Positions 1-8,492 of a DNA stretch of 64,000 bases are shown here, piece by piece; positions within the stretch are counted from its first letter, which is position 1, and each line of letters opens with the position of its first letter. This stretch comes from an uncultured Kordiimonas sp. (GTDB lineage Bacteria > Pseudomonadota > Alphaproteobacteria > Sphingomonadales > Kordiimonadaceae), in the NCBI GenBank assembly GCA_947503625.1, contig CANNEK010000006.1, positions 30,365 to 94,364 on the forward strand, given 5' to 3'. The notes beneath the pieces were generated by a model. It saw only the letters and a list, made by a program, of their open reading frames with translations. It searched no databases and had not been told where the DNA came from. The position numbers and the translations under genes were made by a program.

Positions 1-201
1 GCAGATAAGGGTTCTGGAATTCCCGCTGATGAGAGTGAGAAGGTTTTTGAACCTTTTTATCGTTGTAAGATACCTGACCGCCCTGCAGGCTATGGACTGG
101 GACTGTCGGTCGCCAAAAAGATCGCAGACGCTCACGGTGCCAAAATCGAATTGCACGCACAGCCCAAATCGGAAGTGATGGTCGTCTTTGACAAAAAATA
201 A
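1..201 (+). CDS. Sensor histidine kinase, C-terminal fragment (gene starts left of window)
   Basis: Frame 1 is open from the first base to a TAA at 199-201 and gives 66 residues of a histidine-kinase ATPase domain. The G1 box (DKGSGIP), F box (FEPFYR) and G2 box (GYGLGLS) follow in the usual order and spacing, and the protein ends soon after, as in classical kinases without a receiver. The 5' part, including any sensor and the phospho-accepting His, lies outside the window. Its partner regulator cannot be seen. It lies outside site A, so it belongs either to the chromosome or to another island. Confidence 0.85.
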   Translation, partial: ADKGSGIPADESEKVFEPFYRCKIPDRPAGYGLGLSVAKKIADAHGAKIELHAQPKSEVMVVFDKK

Positions 202-297
202 CGGGTAGCACTGCCCACGCCTCCTCGTATTAACCTTCCTCGCTATACTCTTGGCCCGAACCTATGCGTCTCAACACACCGACTGCCGAAGCCTAAA

Positions 298-328
298 CGT
301 AAAAAGGGCCCCATTGGGACCCTTTTTA
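298..328 (-). terminator. Rho-independent terminator next to tRNA-Met half A
   Basis: A GC-rich stem (AAAAAGGGCCCC / GGGACCCTTTTT) has A/T runs on both sides, so it can work in both directions. Nearly the same hairpin lies at 18141-18177, 33625-33661 and 50210-50246, always just beyond the CCA end of a tRNA-Met 3' half. It is probably the terminator of the original tRNA gene, copied along with it. Confidence 0.8.
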
Positions 329-334
329 TCGTTT

Positions 335-575
335 TGGTCTTGGGAGTAGGATTTTAGGTACGCATGCCTATCGGCCTTGCTTCCTTGCCCTTGGCGCTAT
401 TTCGCAATTCATTGCATTGCTGCGCCTGCGGTTGAACCTACGACCTTCAGGTTATGAGCCTGATTGATAAGCTATTAAGATATTGAAATATATAAATAAT
501 AAATTTCAGAAAATTTTTGTGTGTATTTTTGTTTGAGTCTTGAGATTCGGAAAACGCATTTTAAGCGTCTCCCCA
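335..575 (-). other. Site A: interrupted tRNA-Met 3' half with att-like arm
   Basis: Read on the minus strand, the anticodon stem-loop with CAU (about 446-463) runs into the T arm, but the T loop is split by about 79 bp (roughly 353-431) before the acceptor end at 335-352. The acceptor is imperfect and lacks the usual TTGCGG. High-coordinate of the anticodon are the shared octamer GATTGATA and an AT-rich arm with the paired motif TTTGTGTG / TTTGTTTG near 515-535. There is no tRNA 5' half, so this is a recombination remnant, not a functional gene. It marks the left border of segment 1. Confidence 0.75.
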
Positions 576-906
576 TAGCCATCTCATTTGTTCAGACTCC
601 CAAACACCATAATGAGCACTGATCCAATTTCTTATGAAGAAGTCAAATTTGAGGACTATCTTCCGCGTATTGCTGGCACTAGTTACATGTTTAGCGAGAA
701 TTCACTTCAATTGTTTTTGGAATCTGAAATTTCCGGGATGCCCCCTTGAGGTTGAGAGCGCTAGTTTTGATTACTATAGCAACAATTTAAGCCGAGTAGA
801 GTGGATAATGTTCTTCTCAAAAAGTGTGTAAAAAACGCTCAAATTGCCCTTTTGAATACAAAAATAACACATTTTTTGACTTTTGCCGTGATAAGCAAAC
901 AAATTC
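576..906. other. Intergenic region before the kinase pair
   Basis: About 330 bp between the AT-rich arm of site A and the first hybrid kinase. One 65-codon frame opens at 634 but has no convincing ribosome site or recognisable sequence. The region is AT-rich and presumably holds the promoter for the kinase pair, but no clear -35/-10 or operator can be assigned. Confidence 0.4.
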
Positions 907-2898
907 ATGATGGTTATTGGGGCTGTCGAGCGACGGTATCTCGAGTGCTATCACTCGGTCAGCACAGGGAGAAGAATACTGAGCATCTTAATCTTGGTGT
1001 CGGTTGCCAATGCTATTATTGGCACAACGTTATCATTGTTGTTCCTCTTCACCTGGTGGGCTTTTGGTTACTGGTATGGTTTTGGTTACAAAAAACATAT
1101 TTTATTGTGGAGCTTTGTCTATTCTATCCTGACACTTGTTTACATCCCAGATTTGTTTTTCGACGCTGGGACACTCAAGTTATCTGCGCAAGAACAGGCC
1201 AACACTTTACTCGTTTTAGCGCCGTTTGTACCCTTGCCGGTGCTTCTCAGCTATATTGCTATTCGGCAAAGGCAAAATAGGAAACTGACAACGCGCGAGA
1301 CTGCCTTGGGCAGCACGCTACTGTTGACGTATTGTGCAGTGAACGTGGGCTTGTACTTCAATATTTTTTCTATTGGTAGTCTTCTGGTCAAAGACCTGCT
1401 TATCACCCACTGTTGCATAGTTGCAATCATCTGTTGGCAGCTACGCAGCGCCATACTGGATGTGGGCAGGGAACCACAATCAACCGAACGCTATTTGTCC
1501 ATTGTATTTTCAATTGCTACAATCGTTGTTGGTGTCGGTGGCATTGTTACCTTATGTTCCACACTCGGTGTTAACCTTGGCTTGGACACTGAGAGCCCTC
1601 AGATTCTTATGGACTTGATCCTGACAATTGGTATTTCGGGCACTGGAATATTTACTTTTTTGCTACTGGCACAAGATGCGTTGATGGAATGGGAAAGAGG
1701 TTTAATTGACGAGACAAAAAGGAGTAAATCTCTAACTCATCAATTACGGAAGCAGGAGCAGGTTTTACTACAAAGCGAGAAGATGCGATCCCTGGGAGGG
1801 TTGTTAGCCGGCGTTGCTCATGAGTTGAACAACCCTCTTGCCATTGTGGTCGGAACATCTCAAGTGCTCAACCTTGATGATGATATGAGCCTGGACAACA
1901 AGGAAAAGGCGGGGCGCATCGAAACAGCTGCGCTCCGTTGCAAAGCCATTATTCGATCTTTTCTGGATGTAGCAAAACCGGAGCCTCTGGAATACTCGAA
2001 CTTCGATATAGGGCACTGTATTGGCGATGCCGCTGAGCTGACAACCATGGTCCTCAAGCAGGATTACATAAGCTTAAAGATCAATGTCTCGCCAGACCTT
2101 CCCCCTATCTTTGGCTCCCCCGACCAGGTCACACAGCTCGTTATCAATCTGGTACTGAATGCCAAAGATGCCATTCTTGAAGACAAGAGCATTGAAAAGG
2201 GAAATGGTGAGGTTTGGATCAACTGTCTGGTAGATCATGACAGCGAGCTCATCCAGCTGGAGGTTCATGACAATGGCCCCGGACTGCCAGAGTCTATGCG
2301 GAAGGAAGCTTTCGAAGCCTTCTTCACAACAAAAGAACCAGGCAAAGGAACAGGGCTTGGCCTGTCGATAGCTGGCAATATCGTGCACAGCCATCAAGGC
2401 ACCATTCAGTTTATTGAGCCAGACCACAAAGGAGCCTGCGTTCAAATAAAACTGCCCTATAGTCATATGCCAATGAATGAACAACGCAGTATAGTTGACG
2501 ATTTTGCGCGGCGGGAACGGCACAGCATCCTTATAGTTGATGATGACCCTGATGCTTTGGAAACCTTATCTGACATATTGGTGCTGATGGGACAAAAGGT
2601 CTTTACGGCGTTAAGTGTTTTTGAAGGTACCAAGATATTCCAGCAAGAGACGGTCGACTTCATCATTACCGATATCCGCATGCCTGAGATTGATGGTAAG
2701 AAGTTCTACAAGCAGATACAAAAGCACCGACCTGAGTTCATCCGCAAAACAGCCTTTGTAACCGGTTCCTCAATCGACGAAGACACGAAAGAATTCCTGA
2801 GGCAATCAGGCCGCCCCGTCATTGAAAAACCTTTCGCCGCAAGAGATGTCGGGAAAGTACTCGATAAACTTATTAGTGACGTGCATAAAGTGAACTAG
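907..2898 (+). CDS. Membrane hybrid histidine kinase with C-terminal receiver (first of pair)
   Basis: 663 residues from the ATG at 907. The N-terminal ~255 residues form several hydrophobic helices (a multi-pass membrane sensor of no family I recognise). A short coiled linker leads to HisKA ([10 protein letters not shown], His ~305), HATPase ([23 protein letters not shown]) and a receiver with an acid pocket (VDDDP), phospho-acceptor Asp ~589 (ITDIRMP) and conserved Lys (EKPF). There is no HPt domain, so a separate phosphotransferase may be needed, or the receiver may act in feedback. The ATG has no Shine-Dalgarno. A CTG at 979 preceded by AGGGAGA matches the start of the neighbouring paralogue better, so the true N-terminus is uncertain. 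It is followed after 52 bp by a paralogue with an identical C-terminal module and is probably in the same operon. Confidence 0.9.
   Translation: MMVIGAVERRYLECYHSVSTGRRILSILILVSVANAIIGTTLSLLFLFTWWAFGYWYGFGYKKHILLWSFVYSILTLVYIPDLFFDAGTLKLSAQEQANTLLVLAPFVPLPVLLSYIAIRQRQNRKLTTRETALGSTLLLTYCAVNVGLYFNIFSIGSLLVKDLLITHCCIVAIICWQLRSAILDVGREPQSTERYLSIVFSIATIVVGVGGIVTLCSTLGVNLGLDTESPQILMDLILTIGISGTGIFTFLLLAQDALMEWERGLIDETKRSKSLTHQLRKQEQVLLQSEKMRSLGGLLAGVAHELNNPLAIVVGTSQVLNLDDDMSLDNKEKAGRIETAALRCKAIIRSFLDVAKPEPLEYSNFDIGHCIGDAAELTTMVLKQDYISLKINVSPDLPPIFGSPDQVTQLVINLVLNAKDAILEDKSIEKGNGEVWINCLVDHDSELIQLEVHDNGPGLPESMRKEAFEAFFTTKEPGKGTGLGLSIAGNIVHSHQGTIQFIEPDHKGACVQIKLPYSHMPMNEQRSIVDDFARRERHSILIVDDDPDALETLSDILVLMGQKVFTALSVFEGTKIFQQETVDFIITDIRMPEIDGKKFYKQIQKHRPEFIRKTAFVTGSSIDEDTKEFLRQSGRPVIEKPFAARDVGKVLDKLISDVHKVN
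1729..2891 (+). repeat. 1.16-kb direct repeat, copy 1 (kinase-receiver module)
   Basis: This stretch and 3674-4836 appear identical base for base, at a constant offset of 1945 bp. They encode identical protein, and minus-strand open frames inside them also match exactly, which supports identity at silent sites. The repeat starts abruptly at a Ser-Leu-Thr-His codon run and ends a few codons before the first stop. Confidence 0.9.
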
Positions 2899-2950
2899 CG
2901 ATGGTTTCAGATGGAAAAATTGGGCTCCCAGTTAACAACAGGAGCGCCCC

Positions 2951-4864
2951 ATGTATCAGACTCTAGTAATCCTGATGATCGTCGGCTTAGTTGTTGGCAC
3001 AGTTATCTCTTCGGTATTATTTATCGGCTGGAACACATTCAGTAGAAATAATCATACCCTAACCTGGGCATGGGCACATCTCATTTACACATTGATATAC
3101 TTGACAGTGATTGTCGACGCGGCATTTGGCAGCCATTTTTTCTTGGAAGTACTGCTCTTCAATGCTCTAGTTGCACCTTTGCCGCTGTTCTTTTACCATA
3201 TTGCGATTAGACGACGCCAAAAGAAGGCCATTCCACGCCGTGAACGATCTATTTGGTTTACCCTAATAACAATAAATGCTGCCATTTACGTCGCTATGTA
3301 TTTTGGTGTCATTCGTTTCGACACTCCCCTCATTACTGGCTATCAGTTAGTTCAGCATGGCACTGCAACAGTTTCTTTGTGGCTTGTCCGCACCGCAGTG
3401 GTTGACCAACCGGACAAAGAGCGACTTGCGGAAAAAATATTTGAGTTTTTAATAACCGCATCGCTGGCAATAATTGGCTTAGAATTCTTTATCGGATTTA
3501 TGTCGGTTTTTGGCTTTACGTTTGGATTGACTCAAGCTGCATTCCACACCGTCATAACCTTTGTTGGAATTGCGCTGTTTATATTTTTGGGATTGTTTGT
3601 AATCGCACTCCTGGCGAGCGATAGTTTGGCAGCACGAAAGGTCAAAATAATACGGGAAATCGACAAGAATGTTTCTCTAACTCATCAATTACGGAAGCAG
3701 GAGCAGGTTTTACTACAAAGCGAGAAGATGCGATCCCTGGGAGGGTTGTTAGCCGGCGTTGCTCATGAGTTGAACAACCCTCTTGCCATTGTGGTCGGAA
3801 CATCTCAAGTGCTCAACCTTGATGATGATATGAGCCTGGACAACAAGGAAAAGGCGGGGCGCATCGAAACAGCTGCGCTCCGTTGCAAAGCCATTATTCG
3901 ATCTTTTCTGGATGTAGCAAAACCGGAGCCTCTGGAATACTCGAACTTCGATATAGGGCACTGTATTGGCGATGCCGCTGAGCTGACAACCATGGTCCTC
4001 AAGCAGGATTACATAAGCTTAAAGATCAATGTCTCGCCAGACCTTCCCCCTATCTTTGGCTCCCCCGACCAGGTCACACAGCTCGTTATCAATCTGGTAC
4101 TGAATGCCAAAGATGCCATTCTTGAAGACAAGAGCATTGAAAAGGGAAATGGTGAGGTTTGGATCAACTGTCTGGTAGATCATGACAGCGAGCTCATCCA
4201 GCTGGAGGTTCATGACAATGGCCCCGGACTGCCAGAGTCTATGCGGAAGGAAGCTTTCGAAGCCTTCTTCACAACAAAAGAACCAGGCAAAGGAACAGGG
4301 CTTGGCCTGTCGATAGCTGGCAATATCGTGCACAGCCATCAAGGCACCATTCAGTTTATTGAGCCAGACCACAAAGGAGCCTGCGTTCAAATAAAACTGC
4401 CCTATAGTCATATGCCAATGAATGAACAACGCAGTATAGTTGACGATTTTGCGCGGCGGGAACGGCACAGCATCCTTATAGTTGATGATGACCCTGATGC
4501 TTTGGAAACCTTATCTGACATATTGGTGCTGATGGGACAAAAGGTCTTTACGGCGTTAAGTGTTTTTGAAGGTACCAAGATATTCCAGCAAGAGACGGTC
4601 GACTTCATCATTACCGATATCCGCATGCCTGAGATTGATGGTAAGAAGTTCTACAAGCAGATACAAAAGCACCGACCTGAGTTCATCCGCAAAACAGCCT
4701 TTGTAACCGGTTCCTCAATCGACGAAGACACGAAAGAATTCCTGAGGCAATCAGGCCGCCCCGTCATTGAAAAACCTTTCGCCGCAAGAGATGTCGGGAA
4801 AGTACTCGATAAACTTATTAGTGACGTGCATAAAGTCAACGAACCAGAGCAACCGGCCCTCTAG
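2951..4864 (+). CDS. Membrane hybrid histidine kinase with C-terminal receiver (second of pair)
   Basis: 637 residues. The ATG at 2951 has a good ribosome site (AGGAG, 7 bases upstream). The first ~235 residues form a multi-pass membrane sensor only distantly similar to that of the upstream kinase. From residue ~242 (nt 3674) the protein is identical to it: HisKA His ~272 in AHELNNPL, ATPase boxes, receiver Asp ~556. It ends with a unique tail (NEPEQPAL). The pair therefore shares one output module behind two different inputs, so both would be expected to talk to the same downstream partner. OmpR-type regulators at 7639-8376 and 15982-16719 are candidate partners, but hybrid kinases usually signal through an HPt protein, which is not seen here. 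Confidence 0.9.
   Translation: MYQTLVILMIVGLVVGTVISSVLFIGWNTFSRNNHTLTWAWAHLIYTLIYLTVIVDAAFGSHFFLEVLLFNALVAPLPLFFYHIAIRRRQKKAIPRRERSIWFTLITINAAIYVAMYFGVIRFDTPLITGYQLVQHGTATVSLWLVRTAVVDQPDKERLAEKIFEFLITASLAIIGLEFFIGFMSVFGFTFGLTQAAFHTVITFVGIALFIFLGLFVIALLASDSLAARKVKIIREIDKNVSLTHQLRKQEQVLLQSEKMRSLGGLLAGVAHELNNPLAIVVGTSQVLNLDDDMSLDNKEKAGRIETAALRCKAIIRSFLDVAKPEPLEYSNFDIGHCIGDAAELTTMVLKQDYISLKINVSPDLPPIFGSPDQVTQLVINLVLNAKDAILEDKSIEKGNGEVWINCLVDHDSELIQLEVHDNGPGLPESMRKEAFEAFFTTKEPGKGTGLGLSIAGNIVHSHQGTIQFIEPDHKGACVQIKLPYSHMPMNEQRSIVDDFARRERHSILIVDDDPDALETLSDILVLMGQKVFTALSVFEGTKIFQQETVDFIITDIRMPEIDGKKFYKQIQKHRPEFIRKTAFVTGSSIDEDTKEFLRQSGRPVIEKPFAARDVGKVLDKLISDVHKVNEPEQPAL
3674..4836 (+). repeat. 1.16-kb direct repeat, copy 2 (kinase-receiver module)
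   Basis: Second copy of the tract at 1729-2891. Divergence is abrupt at both ends: A versus T just before the start, and GAACTAG versus CAACGAACC after the end. Confidence 0.9.
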
Positions 4865-5217
4865 CATCCAGCAGACCAACAACTGATTCGCAAATTCTAA
4901 TAGCGGATTTGGGACTTTGGACGCAACAGCGAGCCTACACCCCATAATTGCAAAAAATTAACTATTTCTTGTCAAACTGTATTGGACTAATCGGCTGTCT
5001 AACGCTTGTGAACCATAGTATTCGCAACTGTTTCCCCATGAAAAGCAAAATACGCCGCTTGGTTGGATGTGTGCTGGCGCTCGACAAACAATTGAATGAA
5101 TTCATAAACAACAAAACTCTTTTGTCGCAAAATTGTATTAAAATCTTCGCAGATTATTGACGCTCCATCATTCGATGCCCAGGCTTTTGCAGACGCTGTC
5201 TAGCAAAGGTGATCCGC
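4865..5217. other. Intergenic region, kinase pair to metalloprotease
   Basis: About 350 bp without a supported gene. A 70-codon frame at 4948-5160 has no ribosome site and a cysteine-rich, unrecognisable product. The AT-rich second half probably carries the protease promoter. A Shine-Dalgarno-like AAAGG at 5205-5209 sits 8 bases before the ATG at 5218. Confidence 0.4.
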
Positions 5218-7152
5218 ATGTCTGAGTTCAAGTCGAAGCACTACCCCTATTTCAAACCCTTAGAAGGTGTGCAGTCGACATCGGCAGTTCAGGGCGGCGC
5301 CTCACACCTGGACATCCGCGATACGGTTGAATCAGCTGCTTCTGGAAACTTGTTGGTAGATCGATTGCTGAAGGAACTCATCTATGCCAGGTCAGATGAA
5401 GACAAAACCCTGATAACCTTCAGCTTTCCGGGTGCAGAAAGCCGCTTTGTGGACGGGTATGGTCATGACGAACATCTTTCAGTCTCACCGGTTTCTGAGA
5501 ACATTCGTGATCTATTTGTCTCTTTTTTCGATCAACTATCAGCTCTGACCAACCTTCGCTTTGAAGAAGTGTCAGACGATGACTCCTCGGCTGGCACCAT
5601 ACGGTTGGCTTGGAGTGATCTGGAAGACACCCTTGCATATGGTTGGGCATACGGTCCTGGGAACTATCAGGAGGCCGGCGACATTTGGCTAATGCGAGAA
5701 TATTTGTCGGAGCAATCAACAACTTTTACAAAAACGCTGATGCACGAACTTGGGCATGCTCTTGGTCTTAATCACGCAAGCATTGTCGGTGAATACAACA
5801 GTTGGGACTATACCGTCATGAGCACAACCATGACGTTGCGACACGATGGAGTGACCGGTTCCAATCTCGCGCCGCAATCGTTTATGGCACTGGATATCAT
5901 GGCGCTACAACACCTGTATGGAACCAACTACAATGATACTGGTGGTGACGATACATACTACTTTGATCAATCGGACAGATACTATTTGACGATATGGGAT
6001 GCTGGTGGCGTTGATACTATTGTTGTTTCCGGGGGGGCGAAACCGACAAAAATAGATCTGCGCGGGGGTTGGATTGATGTTGGGACCGAGATCACCTTCT
6101 ATGGTGAAACCAAGCAGACGGAGTCCGATACAGTCTACATAATGGACGGAGTTGTATTTGAGAATGTTTCCGGTGCTGCTGGTGACGATATCTTGCGAGG
6201 CAATGCGGCTGACAATGCTATCTATGGCAATGCGGGAGAGGATTTTCTTTCGGGACGCGAAGGGGCCGACACCATTGACGGTGGTCTGGGGAACGATGAA
6301 ATATGGGGCGGGACTTCTGAAGATAAATTGAGTGGTGGAGCTGGCAACGACGCAATTGGCGGCGGTGGCGGAAACGATTTTCTGATCGGCGACTCTTTCG
6401 GGGATACACTATCAAATTCTGGCAGCGACACCCTTTATGGAGGTGTTGGTGACGATACACTTCTGGCCGGAAGCTGGACTGACTTAAATCAGAATTATAG
6501 GTTCGACGCAGGTGAAGAGCAATTTGATGAAAAAAGCCCAAATACTGTCTGGGCCGGGGCTGGAGATGACTTGCTGATTGGCGCAGATGGAGCCGATGTT
6601 CTGAGTGGCTCTAGCGGAAAAGACACACTCAATGGACATGACGGAGATGATACCATTTATGGCGGTCAAGGCGATGACGCGGTTTTGGCAAGCAATGGCG
6701 ATGACCTTGTCTTTGCAGGCTCAGACGGTGACCTCGTTGATGGCGGTCACGGAGACGATAGTCTCTTTGGCGGAAGTGGCGCGGACACGCTTTTTGGTGC
6801 CCACGGAAACGACAGACTGTGGGGTGGCAACGCAAACGACTCGTTATACGGCGGTGCAGGTGAAGACACCCTGCGCGGAGGCAGCGGAGACGACACATTG
6901 ACGGGTGGAGATGATGCAGACAACTTTGTTTTCACACAAAACAATGGCGCCGATACTGTGACAGACTTTCAACTTCAAACAGATGTGCTGGATTTCAGCC
7001 CGTGGAATTTATCTCCATCAGAACAAATTCAGGTACTGACATCAATTTTGTCAAATGATGGCGGCAGCCTTATTTATCTGCCCGGTGGTAACAGCGTCTG
7101 GCTTCAGAGCGTATTGCCCAGTGAATTAAGCGATTTCATGTTCATTTTTTGA
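5218..7152 (+). CDS. Serralysin-like M10 metalloprotease with RTX repeats
   Basis: 644 residues from the ATG at 5218; a GTG at 5209 is in frame but AAAGG favours the ATG. The zinc site HELGHALGLNH (residues ~176-186) with a following Met-turn (YTVMS) marks a metzincin of the M10 type. After ~residue 320 come many glycine/aspartate nonapeptides of the GGxGxDxLxGG kind that bind calcium, in two blocks separated by an insert near residues 395-445, then a C-terminal region (TVTDFQLQTDVLDF) typical of type I secretion substrates. There is no N-terminal signal peptide, as expected for ABC/HlyD/TolC export. No dedicated type I exporter lies in the window. Likely a secreted, calcium-dependent protease. 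Confidence 0.9.
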   Translation: MSEFKSKHYPYFKPLEGVQSTSAVQGGASHLDIRDTVESAASGNLLVDRLLKELIYARSDEDKTLITFSFPGAESRFVDGYGHDEHLSVSPVSENIRDLFVSFFDQLSALTNLRFEEVSDDDSSAGTIRLAWSDLEDTLAYGWAYGPGNYQEAGDIWLMREYLSEQSTTFTKTLMHELGHALGLNHASIVGEYNSWDYTVMSTTMTLRHDGVTGSNLAPQSFMALDIMALQHLYGTNYNDTGGDDTYYFDQSDRYYLTIWDAGGVDTIVVSGGAKPTKIDLRGGWIDVGTEITFYGETKQTESDTVYIMDGVVFENVSGAAGDDILRGNAADNAIYGNAGEDFLSGREGADTIDGGLGNDEIWGGTSEDKLSGGAGNDAIGGGGGNDFLIGDSFGDTLSNSGSDTLYGGVGDDTLLAGSWTDLNQNYRFDAGEEQFDEKSPNTVWAGAGDDLLIGADGADVLSGSSGKDTLNGHDGDDTIYGGQGDDAVLASNGDDLVFAGSDGDLVDGGHGDDSLFGGSGADTLFGAHGNDRLWGGNANDSLYGGAGEDTLRGGSGDDTLTGGDDADNFVFTQNNGADTVTDFQLQTDVLDFSPWNLSPSEQIQVLTSILSNDGGSLIYLPGGNSVWLQSVLPSELSDFMFIF

Positions 7153-7163
7153 TGAAGAACTGT

Positions 7164-7460
7164 TTAGCAGGGAATTGCCGAGTTTTGGGGGCTGGCCAGA
7201 AGAATTTCACTGTATTTAACTCGACTAACTGCGTCAGCCGGCTTTTGCAGGCACTTGCACCAATCAAGAAACTGCTCAATCTCAATATAAACCCTCGATA
7301 CTTCGTGGCCTTCACCAACCAGTAGGGCTTCAAACGATAGCATTTTCTGCTCCCAGTAATAAAAGGTATCTGGCATTAAGTACGCATCACACATCCTGGA
7401 TCTAGCGTAACGATATTCGGCAAATGTGTACCATGGTAGTGCAACGCGCTTGTGTGGCAT
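7164..7460 (-). CDS. Conserved small protein, paralogue of 17368-17661 (function unknown)
   Basis: 98 residues from an ATG at 7460 (GGGAA just upstream; a TTG at 7472 is a weaker alternative). The product shares a clear pattern with the 97-aa product at 17368-17661: a Leu-Pro-Trp-Tyr motif near the N-terminus, a D-A-x-LMP core followed by Y..W, then ML..E..L...G, the segment RVYIE, and F-L-x-WC. Two diverged copies keeping the same residues argue for a real protein. It has no signal peptide or membrane segment and is probably cytosolic. The gene converges with the metalloprotease (11 bp between stops). I do not recognise the family. Confidence 0.75.
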   Translation of the reverse strand: MPHKRVALPWYTFAEYRYARSRMCDAYLMPDTFYYWEQKMLSFEALLVGEGHEVSRVYIEIEQFLDWCKCLQKPADAVSRVKYSEILLASPQNSAIPC

Positions 7461-7638
7461 CGTGATTCCCAAAACTGCCTTTCATTACACGCATAGTACT
7501 ATTTTTCTAGTTAATATTGTACTAATACAATCATAATTAACCCTAATTATGTAACACGGGTCGATTTTCTTTGAGCTTTGGGAATAGGGGCTTGTTTGGT
7601 TGCTGATAGCCAGAAATGAAGTCATGCCAAAAGAGACC

Positions 7639-8376
7639 CTACCGGGGTATATATTCCACTTCGCAGTCCAGTGAGTAGCCACCACCCCAATATGTCTTGA
7701 TCAAGCGTTTCGAGTCTTTTGAAGGTTCTATTTTCTTTCTCAGTCGAGAAATAAAGTTATCGATTGTCCTGTCAAACACCTCTGGAGCCCCCTCATCCTG
7801 TTTCAGATCGAGTAATTTGTCTCTGCTTAAAACAACGCCCGGGTATCTGATTAGCATCAACAATATTCTAAGCTCACCACCTGTGAGATGAACTTTGTTG
7901 CCACTTTTTGTATCGAATATTAGCTGGGCTTGGGGGTCCAGGCTCCAAGGCCCGAATTTGATAATTGATTTGGGGGTTTCAAAGTGTTTTTGGTCAGACA
8001 GAATGCCCCCATATCTTCGGAGTGTTGATCTGACTCTGGCCAACAACTCCCTTGGCTCACAAGGCTTTGTAACATAGTCGTCACCACCCAACTCCAATGC
8101 AACGACCTTGTCAGTGGTATCTACTCTTCCTGACAAAAAGATAATTGGAGTATCAAACGAAGTTCTGATTGTCTTGCATACATCCAACCCGTCACCATCC
8201 GGCAAAGTAAGGTCCAACAGAATTATGTCTGGCCGCACGCTATTCACTTTCCTAATTGCCTCGCGTGCTGTCTGAGCTTCAGAAACTTTAAAACCCTGTT
8301 TTTCAAAATACGCGGCCAACGGTTTCAGAAATGCGAATTCATCGTCGACAATAAGAATATGTTTTTTACTACTCAC
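7639..8376 (-). CDS. OmpR/PhoB-family response regulator
   Basis: 245 residues. The N-terminal receiver (ILIVDDEFAF, phospho-acceptor Asp in LLDLTLPDGDG, Lys in DDYVTKP) is followed by a winged-helix DNA-binding domain (LTGGELRILLMLI ... RTIDNFISRLRKKIE ... IKTYWGGGYSL). The start is GTG at 8376 after a G-rich stretch (GGGGGAAA). It lies downstream of the giant RTX gene, behind a terminator, so it is probably transcribed separately. It is close in length and sequence to the regulator at 15982-16719 on the other side of the RTX gene, suggesting both arose by duplication and may control it. No kinase is directly attached. Confidence 0.92.
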   Translation of the reverse strand: MSSKKHILIVDDEFAFLKPLAAYFEKQGFKVSEAQTAREAIRKVNSVRPDIILLDLTLPDGDGLDVCKTIRTSFDTPIIFLSGRVDTTDKVVALELGGDDYVTKPCEPRELLARVRSTLRRYGGILSDQKHFETPKSIIKFGPWSLDPQAQLIFDTKSGNKVHLTGGELRILLMLIRYPGVVLSRDKLLDLKQDEGAPEVFDRTIDNFISRLRKKIEPSKDSKRLIKTYWGGGYSLDCEVEYIPR

Positions 8377-8432
8377 ACTGTTTCCCCCAAAAGAAATCCA
8401 TCGTGCTTGGTGTTACCTGCGTACGTGAAAGA

Positions 8433-8461
8433 ACCCGACCGCCCCATCGGAGCGGTCGGAT
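8433..8461 (-). terminator. Terminator of the giant RTX gene
   Basis: An 8-bp perfect stem (CCGACCGC / GCGGTCGG) with a 9-base loop, followed on the minus strand by GTTCTTT. It lies ~30 bp past the RTX stop codon and before the regulator gene. Confidence 0.75.
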
Positions 8462-8492
8462 CATGATTTGATTGATCAGTGAAAAAACAGAA

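Noticed and set aside
801..1280. 159-codon plus-strand frame overlapping the first hybrid kinase
   Set aside because: Cys/His/Trp-rich, unrecognisable product in a shifted frame over a clear membrane sensor.
4948..5160. 70-codon frame between kinase and protease
   Set aside because: No ribosome site and no recognisable sequence in an AT-rich intergenic region.
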